Below, in pieces: positions 25,606-34,481 of a stretch of 40,806 nucleotides of DNA. The notes under the pieces were generated by a model. It made no database searches. It was not told the origin of the DNA and saw nothing but the letters and a program-made list of their open reading frames with translations. The first letter of the stretch is position 1. The number at the start of each line of letters is the position of its first letter. The stretch is taken from positions 1-40,806 of the forward strand of contig CABIVS010000019.1 in NCBI GenBank assembly GCA_902362375.1. Direction: 5' to 3'. This stretch comes from Bacteroidaceae bacterium. GTDB taxonomy: Bacteria > Bacteroidota > Bacteroidia > Bacteroidales > Bacteroidaceae. Position numbers and translations under genes: made by a program.

Positions 25606-25622
25606 GTATGTTTTTCGCAAAT

Positions 25623-25687
25623 AATACGGTAATTTATATGCAAATGACCGTTCTTTTATTCGTAATTATGCATATAAATACCGTATT
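25623..25687 (-). terminator. Inverted repeat downstream of the right operon
   Basis: Bases 25623-25642 are complementary to 25669-25687 with one bulged base, separated by 26 bases. The repeat lies 113 bp beyond the stop codon of the right-operon acyltransferase and is AT-rich. A role as the right operon's 3'-end hairpin is inferred from position; the large loop makes it weaker than the 25235 hairpin. Confidence 0.45.
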
Positions 25688-25799
25688 TTATTTGTTTATT
25701 TCTCTACTTCTTTTCATTTACAAAGGATAGGAAATAGTAGAATCTATAAAAAAGCGACAGAAAGCAAATCTTTTTAGTATAAAATAATCACATTGATAT

Positions 25800-27212
25800 T
25801 TACGTTCTCCAAAACCATTTGATTTTTGTGAAGAACATAGTCACTAAAACTGCCAAAGAAGTAAGAATTACTCCTTGGAGAAAACCTAACCAAGCACTTT
25901 GTTGAAAATAAGATAACAATGAAGCAACTCCTAATATGTTAGCTAATGGCATAATCAATAAATCGCCGACCACATAAGCTATCATTGGATTCTGACCGGA
26001 CATGACTAAAAAACGAGTACTTTTGACACACCGGAAATAGTCACAAATAATACTTAGGAATATAAGAGCCAGGAAAGCCAGCCCGGAAGTAACAAAGAAA
26101 TAACTAAAAGTTGTCGGATCTTTTTTAATGCCATCCTGAAAAGGTTCAAAACACAAACCCAAAAGAAGTAAGTATGCGCCTGCATTAAACAACTTTTTCC
26201 ATAATAGGGCTATTCCATCCACCCTGTGTGGAAATATACATTTGCCTGCTAGTAGCAATAAAACTGTAACCACCAGATTAATAACCAAATTACGAGTGTA
26301 GAGACCGTAAAGATTACTAATGATAAGAACGACGGATAATATCATCAACATGATACTCATTTTACGATAAGGAGATGTAGCATAATCATCCGTCTCTTTT
26401 TGATATGTTTTCATCCACTCCGCTAAATATTCGCCAGCTATACTGCCGGGAATAACGATAAATAAGTATTTCAAGTAATCAAACCGATACATCCATGGCA
26501 GAGGAGTATAATTAAATACACTCTGTGTCCACGAACCATCCACTGTACTCCCTAATATCATTGTCAGTAGCAATATCAGAATTCCTAAACGTATCCAACG
26601 ATTATGCATTGTGAAAATGTAAAGAATAGAGCCGAAAATAGCCATATTAGCCAACAACAAAATGATGATATTACTGGAGAATAGGCTGAATGTCTTACCA
26701 TCTGCATAAGAGGTGGTTGCTAACATGATGGCAGCAATAATGTAAGCTCCAACTTTTATTGAAGTATGTGCCCAATCCGGCATCTTCAAAGGAATACGCA
26801 TAAACATGGGAAATAGAACAATAAAACAGAGTATAGCCAGCAACCATGCCCTCATATCTTGTGGAGAGCTTAACATGTACGGATAAAAGTGCTGGATAAA
26901 AATAGCAAAGAAAGTCAACTGAATCCCCCGTTTGACAGCTTCATAAACAAGCTTCAATTTTGAATCACCTTTTTCAGCACGTTTCCTTATGGAAAAAGGA
27001 AACGCGGCTCCCATAGCGAACAAGAAAAAAGGAAACACAAGATCTACCCAAGTAATGCCGGGTAACAACGGATTAAACACATGATCTGGCGGAGGCGTTT
27101 GCGCATGACTCATCCAACCGGGAAGAACATGCGTTACGATGGTAGCCGAAAGTACCATCGTAATAATTGCATATCCTCTTAAAGCATCTAAAGCTAAAGC
27201 TCTGTTGTTCAT
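25800..27212 (-). CDS. DUF5009 membrane acyltransferase (HGSNAT-like), right copy
   Basis: A 470-residue inner membrane protein, clearly paralogous to 22611-24011 over its whole length. It shares LDALRGYAIITMVLSAT at the N terminus, His36 (MSHAQTPPP), ITWVDLVFPFFLFAMGAAFPFSIRKR, SGQNPMIAYVVGDLLIMP and the C-terminal KWFWRT. About ten or more membrane segments are visible. By analogy with HGSNAT it would pass acetyl groups from cytosolic acetyl-CoA to a sugar outside the membrane. Here there is no GH89 in the same operon, so the acceptor may differ or the product may be handled by the left locus. Its ATG overlaps the stop of the upstream fusion gene by four bases (ATGA), indicating translational coupling. 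It is the last gene of the right operon. Confidence 0.86.
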   Translation of the reverse strand: MNNRALALDALRGYAIITMVLSATIVTHVLPGWMSHAQTPPPDHVFNPLLPGITWVDLVFPFFLFAMGAAFPFSIRKRAEKGDSKLKLVYEAVKRGIQLTFFAIFIQHFYPYMLSSPQDMRAWLLAILCFIVLFPMFMRIPLKMPDWAHTSIKVGAYIIAAIMLATTSYADGKTFSLFSSNIIILLLANMAIFGSILYIFTMHNRWIRLGILILLLTMILGSTVDGSWTQSVFNYTPLPWMYRFDYLKYLFIVIPGSIAGEYLAEWMKTYQKETDDYATSPYRKMSIMLMILSVVLIISNLYGLYTRNLVINLVVTVLLLLAGKCIFPHRVDGIALLWKKLFNAGAYLLLLGLCFEPFQDGIKKDPTTFSYFFVTSGLAFLALIFLSIICDYFRCVKSTRFLVMSGQNPMIAYVVGDLLIMPLANILGVASLLSYFQQSAWLGFLQGVILTSLAVLVTMFFTKIKWFWRT

Positions 27213-29863
27213 AAAGCTCCCCCTTCACGCATTCCTTTTTCTACTTCCTTCCAAAGATTCTTTTGGATGATGTGTACAATATCAAATACCATGAGCCCAT
27301 CCGATCGACGGAGGTTCATTTCTATTGTTTCAGATAATTTTCCCGGGTTATCGTAGAATTGATCTACCAGGATACCACCCATAAACTTGTTATCTTTCAG
27401 AATTTGACGTAAGTGTTGACAAGAACCTTCCACACAGTACCATGTACCGGCTTGAGCTTGTGAGTCTGTTTCGTTCCAGATACTGCGGTTCGTTTTCTTA
27501 TACTCTTCTATTGTTATGTCTGTATAGTAATTTCCAGTTGCATACAAATCAATCAGCTCTGCATATCCATAATTTTTATATTCGGGAGTAGCCCAGCTGA
27601 AATCTTGAGACGGATCATACTTTTTACTGGCGAAATTAACTCCTACTTCGTAGTAAGACGGATACCAAGCTCCAGTATATGTGCCAAAGGAAACTTTTGG
27701 ATTGGTAGCTTTAACTTCTTTACGTGCCAATGCCATAAAATCAGTAATGTTTTTCGTCCTCCATTCAATCCATTTCTGGAAAAACTTTCCCGGTTGCATG
27801 ATATACTTCCCACCAGCATTCTTCTTCCAAACAAAAATATCTTCGGGGAACTTGGTCACTTTCTTATCTATATATTCTTCAAATTTCTCACGCGAAAGTG
27901 ATGAAAAGTCGGCTGTTATACCATCATAACGTACGCGATCGAGCATCAGTCCATCCAAATCAGGATAATTGGTCACCACTTCTTTCAGTACATTCAGAAT
28001 ATGCGTCCGATATTCCTCATTCAAGGGGTTAATCATAGCACCGTATTTCTGTTTTTCTTCCGTGATTGGAATAATGCCTTTCTCGGGAGTATACACCATT
28101 GATGCCCAGTCCGGATGTCCACTATATACCATTCCGCGATCGAAATAATTGTGTCCGGCGCAGAACACATTTAGGGAAGCATGAATCTCAAGTCCCAATT
28201 CATGCCCTTTTTTAATGAAATGTTGCAAGTAATCAAAATTCCCAGCTTTTGCACCTTTCCATTCTTTCATCTGTGGGGCAAACTGGCTTTGATAAAGCAC
28301 TTCTCCGGTAATGGGGCGGATGTCCACTATTGCGTGGGTAAAACCTAATGATTTGATTTTCTCCAGATAGTAGTCTATCGAGTCTTTATGACTGAAACGT
28401 TCGAAATTAGCTTCGGCATCAAACCACATTAAAGCGGGTTTCTTCTTGATTACAATCCGAAAAGGAGAAGCAGGAATTTCCGCATTGTTACATAGTTCTC
28501 CCAACATATAATTCCGGAAACAATAGCGCACCTCTACCGGATCATTTACAGAATCATTCCATACTTTTACAGTGGATGAGCCATTGATAATTTCTGCTTT
28601 AGCCGATCGTAATATACCATCTGTCCCGACTATTTCAAATCCTTTTATATTTTGATTTTCAGGAGTCAATCCATCTTCACCATGTTCAAAATCTATCTCT
28701 ACTATGTTCTCTTTTATCCGGTGGGATTTATATATAGGACCGGAATATTGAATACCTTTACGATGATAGGTCTTTGCCAATGCCCAATAAGCCAATCGCT
28801 CACCGATCTTTATTTTATAAGGTGAATGAATAAAGTTTTCACTTCCGGCATCTCCTGTTGTCACCATCCCGACATTAGGAACTTCTGACATCAATTCCAA
28901 CTGACATTGACGGAACCAAGCCCAATCCTGTTTATCATTGCCTTCCGATTTCCACGGCGCAATCTGTACGTAATAAAATGGCATTTGGGGATTATTGAAG
29001 AATGTTCTCCATTGAGAAACCATCGCAGGAAATAATCTTTTATATAATCCAGGATCGGGTGTGTTTGCTTCGCCTTGATACCAGATAACTCCTTTAACAG
29101 GAAATCCTTTCCATGGATTTACCATTGCATTCCATAATAATGTGGGAGTCCCTGCCGTCCATTCAAACTCTTTCTGTTCCACGCAGGGTAATGCTATTTC
29201 CGGGAAGTCCGACAAAGTCTCTTTATCCATCCAGGCCTCTATTTTTGACATACTCCAGGAACAATGTATCAGTCCGACGGGAATATCCAGAGATTGTTGT
29301 AGCTGATTACCAAAGAAATAAGCTGTCGCACTGAAATTAGCAACTTCTTCCGGAGAGGCTTCTTCCCATTCTCCTTCCACCCCAGTTTCCTGTGGAGTGG
29401 TACTCCAGGCATTTTTTACTGTATAGAGGCGCAATGGACGTTGAGGATTGGCAGATACAATGTACGGCTGGGAGCCAAACACTGGCTGTCCACGGAATCC
29501 TTTTACAGGCATCTCCATATTCGACTGTCCGGAACAGAACCAAACTTCTCCTATTAAAATATTTTGTAACTTGAGTTCCTCTCCGTCCGAAAACGTTATA
29601 CTGTATGGCCCTCCGGCTCTCGGTGTTTGAAGCGTAAGTTTCCATTCACCTTTTGTATCAACATTCGTTTGGACTTTTTTATTATCCCATGAAGCGATAG
29701 CTTGCACGCGTTTTCCCGAAGTTGCCGTTCCGGAGAAAGTAACCTCTGATTGTTGCTGCAACACCATATTACTCCCCCAAATGGAAGTTAGGGTTACTTT
29801 AGCTTCTGCCTTCAAAAGAAACGACAAACATATCAATAATATAAAATATCTGGTTCTCAACAT
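27209..29863 (-). CDS. Fusion: sialate O-acetylesterase (SASA-type) + GHL10 glycosidase-like domain
   Basis: An 884-residue exported protein (signal to about residue 21, KAEA-K) with two catalytic modules. The N-terminal half (about 25-470) is a sialate-O-acetylesterase-type SGNH enzyme: EVWFCSGQSNMEMPV with Ser114, VKGVIWYQGEAN (about 256-267) and GDAGSENFIHSPYK with His346. The C-terminal half (about 475-884) is GHL10-like: ALMWFDAEANFERF, FTHAIVDIRPITGEVLY and DLDGLMLDRVRYDG. A single chain would deacylate and then cleave one substrate. In the left locus esterases and GHL10 proteins are separate. It starts 7 bp after the phosphoesterase. The esterase family is named for sialic acid, but many relatives deacetylate other sugars, and no sialidase is present here. 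Confidence 0.9.
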   Translation of the reverse strand: MLRTRYFILLICLSFLLKAEAKVTLTSIWGSNMVLQQQSEVTFSGTATSGKRVQAIASWDNKKVQTNVDTKGEWKLTLQTPRAGGPYSITFSDGEELKLQNILIGEVWFCSGQSNMEMPVKGFRGQPVFGSQPYIVSANPQRPLRLYTVKNAWSTTPQETGVEGEWEEASPEEVANFSATAYFFGNQLQQSLDIPVGLIHCSWSMSKIEAWMDKETLSDFPEIALPCVEQKEFEWTAGTPTLLWNAMVNPWKGFPVKGVIWYQGEANTPDPGLYKRLFPAMVSQWRTFFNNPQMPFYYVQIAPWKSEGNDKQDWAWFRQCQLELMSEVPNVGMVTTGDAGSENFIHSPYKIKIGERLAYWALAKTYHRKGIQYSGPIYKSHRIKENIVEIDFEHGEDGLTPENQNIKGFEIVGTDGILRSAKAEIINGSSTVKVWNDSVNDPVEVRYCFRNYMLGELCNNAEIPASPFRIVIKKKPALMWFDAEANFERFSHKDSIDYYLEKIKSLGFTHAIVDIRPITGEVLYQSQFAPQMKEWKGAKAGNFDYLQHFIKKGHELGLEIHASLNVFCAGHNYFDRGMVYSGHPDWASMVYTPEKGIIPITEEKQKYGAMINPLNEEYRTHILNVLKEVVTNYPDLDGLMLDRVRYDGITADFSSLSREKFEEYIDKKVTKFPEDIFVWKKNAGGKYIMQPGKFFQKWIEWRTKNITDFMALARKEVKATNPKVSFGTYTGAWYPSYYEVGVNFASKKYDPSQDFSWATPEYKNYGYAELIDLYATGNYYTDITIEEYKKTNRSIWNETDSQAQAGTWYCVEGSCQHLRQILKDNKFMGGILVDQFYDNPGKLSETIEMNLRRSDGLMVFDIVHIIQKNLWKEVEKGMREGGAL

Positions 29864-29870
29864 ATTATCT

Positions 29871-31304
29871 TTATTTATTTTCTATAGCTTTAGTGTATAC
29901 ATTACCGAAGCGGTCTGTTACTTTCACTTCCATTTTAGCATTCTTATTGTGGGGAGTAGCATGAAAAAGATGTTCGGTAAGAACAGGGGAAATCCATTCA
30001 TACTTCACCTTTTCTTTGTCAGAACAGATTGCTTTGGCTGTAGGATCGTACCCTTTATAACGTTGCATTTCTCCCATTCGCTTTCCGTTTTCATACCATT
30101 CCACTTTCCATCGTTCATCCCAGTTCCATACATTAGCAATGATATCAGAAGGATGCTCGTCGGATGATCCGACAGGATATACATGTAGCTGATGTTCTGC
30201 CGGATAGCTTGCGCTTTTATATATCCATTTCACTTGATTCCCATCTACTTCATATACCCCGTATCCCCTCGGAGTGCCGTCCACATTAATATCTGCACGC
30301 CACCAAGTACCGCATACGGCAGCTGTGTTATGTTCCATTAATGAATCATTAAAGCATACGTTCAAATTGAAATGTGTATGTCCGGAAATGATATGGGCAT
30401 TATAACCTTCCAATAGTTTGTACAGTGCAGCTGTATTTACAGTTTCATCCTGATCTAGGGTATTATATCTTAACTTCTTCTGAAGACTGGAAGGAATATG
30501 CATTACCACAAAGACAAGTTTGTCTTTAGGCACGTATGAGAGGTCTTGCTCCAGCCATTGGAAAGTACGTTCATCAATGTAACCTATATATTGATAATCA
30601 CGGTTGACATAAAAGCAATTATCGAGTACGATGTAATGTGCATTTCCTTTATTAAACGAATAATAGATGGGACCGAAATAACTTTCGAAAGTACGATAGG
30701 AGTATTCAAAAGTACGTCCTCCATACGTCATGTCATGATTACCGATTGCCCGATAAATGGGAAAATTTAATGATGATACCGTGTTTATATATGAAGGATA
30801 TAAAGAGGGTGTATCTCCTACAATATCCCCACAATCTATACCGAATACCTCTTTTTTACCTATATAAGGACGAATATATTCTTTCATATCCTGCAAATAT
30901 TTTGCATAGGCTTTTACATCATCCTCGGAAGTCACTTGGGCATCTGCCTGCACCAAAAAAAGATGATTCATTTCATTTTGCGGATTTCTTATCAATTCGA
31001 AATCGTAAACACCTTGTTTGGCCGGATTCAGCTTTTGATAGAATAAAGGTATTGTTTGTTCTGCTTTCGGCAAATATCCAGAAGGAGTGGATAAATAAAT
31101 AAAACGAACATCTCTATTGGGGAGGAGAGTATATTGGCCTTGTTGGTCAGTAAGCGTACAGTCTATTCCGTCGGTAACTACTATTCCTGGAATTCCTATT
31201 CCATCGCAAGTCACTTTCCCGCGAATATGATTAGAAGGAATCTGGGCTTGTAAATTCAAGCCCAGACCTACTAATAAAAAAAATTGTAATAAATATATTT
31301 TCAT
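29871..31304 (-). CDS. Calcineurin-like phosphoesterase with N- and C-terminal beta domains, copy 3
   Basis: Exported 477-residue protein (signal ending LNLQAQ). The N-terminal beta domain spans about 26-106. The catalytic domain contains QADAQ (Asp121, Gln123), CGDIVGD (Asp160), GNHD (188-191), MHIPS and SGHTH, and a C-terminal beta domain follows. As in the two left copies the first motif is D-x-Q. It is the counterpart of 21155-22606, sharing long stretches such as YYSFNKGNAHYIV, HNTAAVCGTWW and DGTPRGYGVYEV. It lies 22 bp after the GHL10 gene and 7 bp before the fusion gene. Expected to hydrolyse a phosphate ester of the imported or surface glycan; substrate unknown. Confidence 0.88.
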   Translation of the reverse strand: MKIYLLQFFLLVGLGLNLQAQIPSNHIRGKVTCDGIGIPGIVVTDGIDCTLTDQQGQYTLLPNRDVRFIYLSTPSGYLPKAEQTIPLFYQKLNPAKQGVYDFELIRNPQNEMNHLFLVQADAQVTSEDDVKAYAKYLQDMKEYIRPYIGKKEVFGIDCGDIVGDTPSLYPSYINTVSSLNFPIYRAIGNHDMTYGGRTFEYSYRTFESYFGPIYYSFNKGNAHYIVLDNCFYVNRDYQYIGYIDERTFQWLEQDLSYVPKDKLVFVVMHIPSSLQKKLRYNTLDQDETVNTAALYKLLEGYNAHIISGHTHFNLNVCFNDSLMEHNTAAVCGTWWRADINVDGTPRGYGVYEVDGNQVKWIYKSASYPAEHQLHVYPVGSSDEHPSDIIANVWNWDERWKVEWYENGKRMGEMQRYKGYDPTAKAICSDKEKVKYEWISPVLTEHLFHATPHNKNAKMEVKVTDRFGNVYTKAIENK

Positions 31305-31326
31305 AATTAGTTGGTTAGTTCAAACT

Positions 31327-32730
31327 TTATTCTTCGATAGATTCCAGATATTTATCAAAGCCCGTTTTAAAAGCATTCCAATAGTCATACATCTTAATGT
31401 GGCAAAGGTCGAAGGCAAAGAAACCGTCGCTATTATTGATACAAGCATCAATGGCATCCGGAATTTTGGCAGATTGTCCTCCGTCGGTCCATCCGGTACT
31501 GTTACCTATATCCGGTCCACCGGCAAAAGGTACATCACCTTGTAGCAATTCGCGTCCATTCTTGCAAAAGCCTTCCATGGTCCATTCCCCGCTTCCATAT
31601 ATATTGTTCACGGAAGCATAGGCACCCAAGAAGATATAGTCTAAATGATCTGCATATCCATAATTTTTATAATCGGCAGTAGCCCATTTCGGATAGTAAG
31701 TAGAGGTGTTGTATTTAGGGCTGGCCCAGTTTACACCTGACGTATAGTATGTAGAATACCAAGCACCGACATAAACTCCAAATTTGATATTGTTATTGAC
31801 AGATTTAACCTTGTCGCGCGCCTTTACAACGAAATCATGAATAACTTTCACTCTGAATTCCAGCCACTTCTTAAAATAGGCAGGCTGTTCCGAAGGAAGT
31901 TCATCCGTACCGGGTGCCATAATATCTGCCGGGAAGTTTGCTACAGTTTCACCGATGTATTCTTCGAACTTCTGTTTGGAAATGTCTGAAAAATCACTTT
32001 CTAAACCATAGTCATCATAACGACAACGGTCTAGTATAATGCCATCCAGATCATATTTAGCCAAGTCGGCCAATAATTGTAAAACGAAGTTTTGTACATC
32101 ATCATTAGCCGGGTTGAAGAATTTTGTCCCATAATCAGTCTCATCGTCCAACAAATCCATTGTATTGGTTAGCCCATCAGCCAAATTAGCTACACTAGCC
32201 CATCCTTTTTTAGAATCATCACGGAATAATACTCCATCATGCCCCAGATTATACGGACATAAATAACCGCCTACAAATGTATTGATGGATGCATTCACTT
32301 TTAATTCCTGTTTACGAGCCTCATCAATAAATGCTTGTAAGTAATCCCAAGTTTCCGTCCTTTCATAATAACTATATCCGGAATTACCCCATACATCCAT
32401 ACGTTTCACCTGATCTACAACATTTGTATTGAATAATACATCTCCTGTAGTGGGACGTACATCGACAATAATATCAGTGAATCCTGCCGCTTTTATCTTT
32501 TCCATATCTTTGGCTATGTTTTCCTTACTATTGGCATAGTCAGGAAAATTAGCAGCCGCATCAATCCAAATATATCGTGGCTTAGCTTCTGTAACCTCCG
32601 GCTCGTCCGGCTTTTCTGTCGAATTATCGTTCCACGGCCATCCGGGAATTCCATCAGAATTATCACTACAGGAGGTTATTGTAACTGCTCCCAAGAAAGT
32701 CAGTATTAGTATTTCTAGAAATTTTCTCAT
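31327..32730 (-). CDS. GHL10-type (DUF187) glycoside hydrolase-like lipoprotein, right locus
   Basis: A 467-residue lipoprotein (Cys21 in TITSC) with a short acidic, proline-containing linker before the barrel. The core shows PRYIWIDAAANFPDY, FTDIIVDVRPTTGDVLF and YDLDGIILDRCRYDDYGLESDFS, followed by FGVYVGAWYSTYYTSGVNWASPKY. It is more distant from the two left copies than they are from each other, and closer to the GHL10 half of the fusion at 27209 (both have GVNFAS/GVNWAS and a YKNYGYA block). It starts 35 bp after the surface lipoprotein gene. A glycosidase acting on the surface or in the periplasm is expected; the substrate is unknown. Confidence 0.85.
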   Translation of the reverse strand: MRKFLEILILTFLGAVTITSCSDNSDGIPGWPWNDNSTEKPDEPEVTEAKPRYIWIDAAANFPDYANSKENIAKDMEKIKAAGFTDIIVDVRPTTGDVLFNTNVVDQVKRMDVWGNSGYSYYERTETWDYLQAFIDEARKQELKVNASINTFVGGYLCPYNLGHDGVLFRDDSKKGWASVANLADGLTNTMDLLDDETDYGTKFFNPANDDVQNFVLQLLADLAKYDLDGIILDRCRYDDYGLESDFSDISKQKFEEYIGETVANFPADIMAPGTDELPSEQPAYFKKWLEFRVKVIHDFVVKARDKVKSVNNNIKFGVYVGAWYSTYYTSGVNWASPKYNTSTYYPKWATADYKNYGYADHLDYIFLGAYASVNNIYGSGEWTMEGFCKNGRELLQGDVPFAGGPDIGNSTGWTDGGQSAKIPDAIDACINNSDGFFAFDLCHIKMYDYWNAFKTGFDKYLESIEE

Positions 32731-32765
32731 ATCATATTTGTTTTATTAAGTAGATACTACTTTAA

Positions 32766-34463
32766 TTATTTGTCGATACAATCAAATTCATATCCTCCGA
32801 TAACCTTACAGTTGTTATCCACGTAGTAAACACGGAGTTTATATCCATCTGTTGTTGGGGCAAGCAATACATCGCCTGTTGCAGCTACACCATCAGCAGA
32901 GTTGAACGAAGAAAGTGTCGGATTGAATGACAAAGCATCCGAAGTAGATACTGTACCGGTGAATGATCCGTCTGATGTTACATCATACATATATAGGTAT
33001 GGAGTTCCACCCCATTGTGGGAAATGAGCTGTACATACCAATACAAGATATTGTGCATTATTAAAGCTTCTTGCATCCAGACAGTTGTTATTCATTGCCC
33101 AAGAATTACCATTGTCGGAATCTGCCAAAGATTTGGCTGCATTGTTACTTGCTCCATTCACCCAATAAAGTATGTTAGCGTCATAATATGACAAGAAATA
33201 ATCACTTTGAGCGGTAGTTCCCTTAGTCACAACTTTAGTGTTTGATACAGGTGCTCCCCAACTATCTACACCGTTTACTGAAACAACTTGAGGACTTCCC
33301 AGTACGCCATCTGTTATAATCCAACGGACAAACTTGTTGGAACCAGAGCCCGATGCTCCGTCGCAAGTGGCAATAATAGAGGCATTAGTATTGATATCTC
33401 CTTGAACAGACACTTTCGTACCCATATCCAGACCTGTACTATTGGTATAAGTTGTCAATAAAGTCGGAGCTGTTGTCACAGACGAAGTTTTATAGATAGA
33501 GAAGGATTTACCGTTAGTAGCCTTGGTAGCTAATAATATATTTCCCTTACTATCACTCGTCATACATCCCAAAGAAGCAACACTCACACTTCCCAAAGTT
33601 ACATTACCAATCTTATTTCCGGTAGATGCATTGTAATATGTAGGAGTGGTGGCACCATCTCCTAGGCAAACTACCAAATTATTTCCGCTAACGGCCAAAG
33701 AGGGTGAATTAGCATCGGTCCAAGGTAATCCGATAACTCCCATATCCAATTTGAATAATTCTGTTTCACTACCTTTTCTGTATCCGTAAGGGATCTTATC
33801 CGGTACTGCTTTTTGAATGGTATACGTTTGTTTTGTCACTCCATCGTGAGCTATCACCGTAAGTTCCACAGGCGAGTTAAAATTAAGCGGCTCCGTTTTA
33901 GGATCCGGTGACATGGTTGCATGGGCTGACAATGAATAATCTGCCAAGCAAGAAGATAAGTCTTCTGCAGAGATTAAAGATACAGTTTTATGGTCTTCAT
34001 CGATAATACCGGTAATATCCTCTGATGGTATTGAGAAACTTAGTAACTGACATTTAGTAGACTTAACTCTTTCACCTGTGATACAGATTTGTTTCTTATA
34101 TCCTTGAGCGTCTGTGTAAGTGAAATAGTTTTCTTTAGTCAAGTCCAGAATTGAAAGAACCGGCTCAATGGTACAGTTGGGCGCCAACTTTGCCTGAACC
34201 CTCATCGTCTTCATATATTCTGAAGTTTCATTATCGCTATTTTCAGGATAATACCATGGCATAGGGATTACATACTTATCTACAGAAGCATCTGCAATGG
34301 TATACACTACTGCTTCTTTATCTACGTATGGTCCAGAAGTAAAGAGCGCAGTCAAGCTCGTGATTCCCTGCCTGTCCGCAGTAGGAAGCACATATTCCGG
34401 ATCTTGGCAAGAACTCGTGAGAGCCAAAACCCCTAATAATAGATATAGTATATTCTTTTTCAT
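32766..34463 (-). CDS. Putative surface glycan-binding lipoprotein, two Ig-like domains plus propeller-like domain
   Basis: A 565-residue lipoprotein (Cys19 in LTSSC) directly after susD, the usual place of a surface glycan-binding protein. The N-terminal part holds two Ig-like units, about 25-130 and 135-225, the second ending in ELTVIAHDGVTKQTYTIQKA, a DUF5018-like pattern. The remainder (about 235-565) is built of repeated beta units such as NNLVVCLGDG, GNILLATKA and TGDVLLAPTTDGYKLRVYYVD, suggesting a beta-propeller. The left locus has the same ingredients spread over two genes (6636-7013 and 7027-8325). No catalytic residues are apparent. Function is inferred from position and architecture. 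Confidence 0.8.
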   Translation of the reverse strand: MKKNILYLLLGVLALTSSCQDPEYVLPTADRQGITSLTALFTSGPYVDKEAVVYTIADASVDKYVIPMPWYYPENSDNETSEYMKTMRVQAKLAPNCTIEPVLSILDLTKENYFTYTDAQGYKKQICITGERVKSTKCQLLSFSIPSEDITGIIDEDHKTVSLISAEDLSSCLADYSLSAHATMSPDPKTEPLNFNSPVELTVIAHDGVTKQTYTIQKAVPDKIPYGYRKGSETELFKLDMGVIGLPWTDANSPSLAVSGNNLVVCLGDGATTPTYYNASTGNKIGNVTLGSVSVASLGCMTSDSKGNILLATKATNGKSFSIYKTSSVTTAPTLLTTYTNSTGLDMGTKVSVQGDINTNASIIATCDGASGSGSNKFVRWIITDGVLGSPQVVSVNGVDSWGAPVSNTKVVTKGTTAQSDYFLSYYDANILYWVNGASNNAAKSLADSDNGNSWAMNNNCLDARSFNNAQYLVLVCTAHFPQWGGTPYLYMYDVTSDGSFTGTVSTSDALSFNPTLSSFNSADGVAATGDVLLAPTTDGYKLRVYYVDNNCKVIGGYEFDCIDK

Positions 34464-34481
34464 AATGTTTTCATTTTAGAT

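Noticed and set aside
25533..25730. 65-residue open reading frame in the convergent spacer
   Set aside because: It runs through the 22-bp tandem repeat, whose length is not a multiple of three, and through an inverted repeat. The composition is low-complexity hydrophobic and there is no homologue-like motif or supporting context.
27209..29863. Assignment of the right locus as a sialic acid locus from the sialate O-acetylesterase and epimerase
   Set aside because: No sialidase or N-acetylneuraminate lyase gene is visible, and both families commonly act on other sugars, so I kept this only as an alternative.
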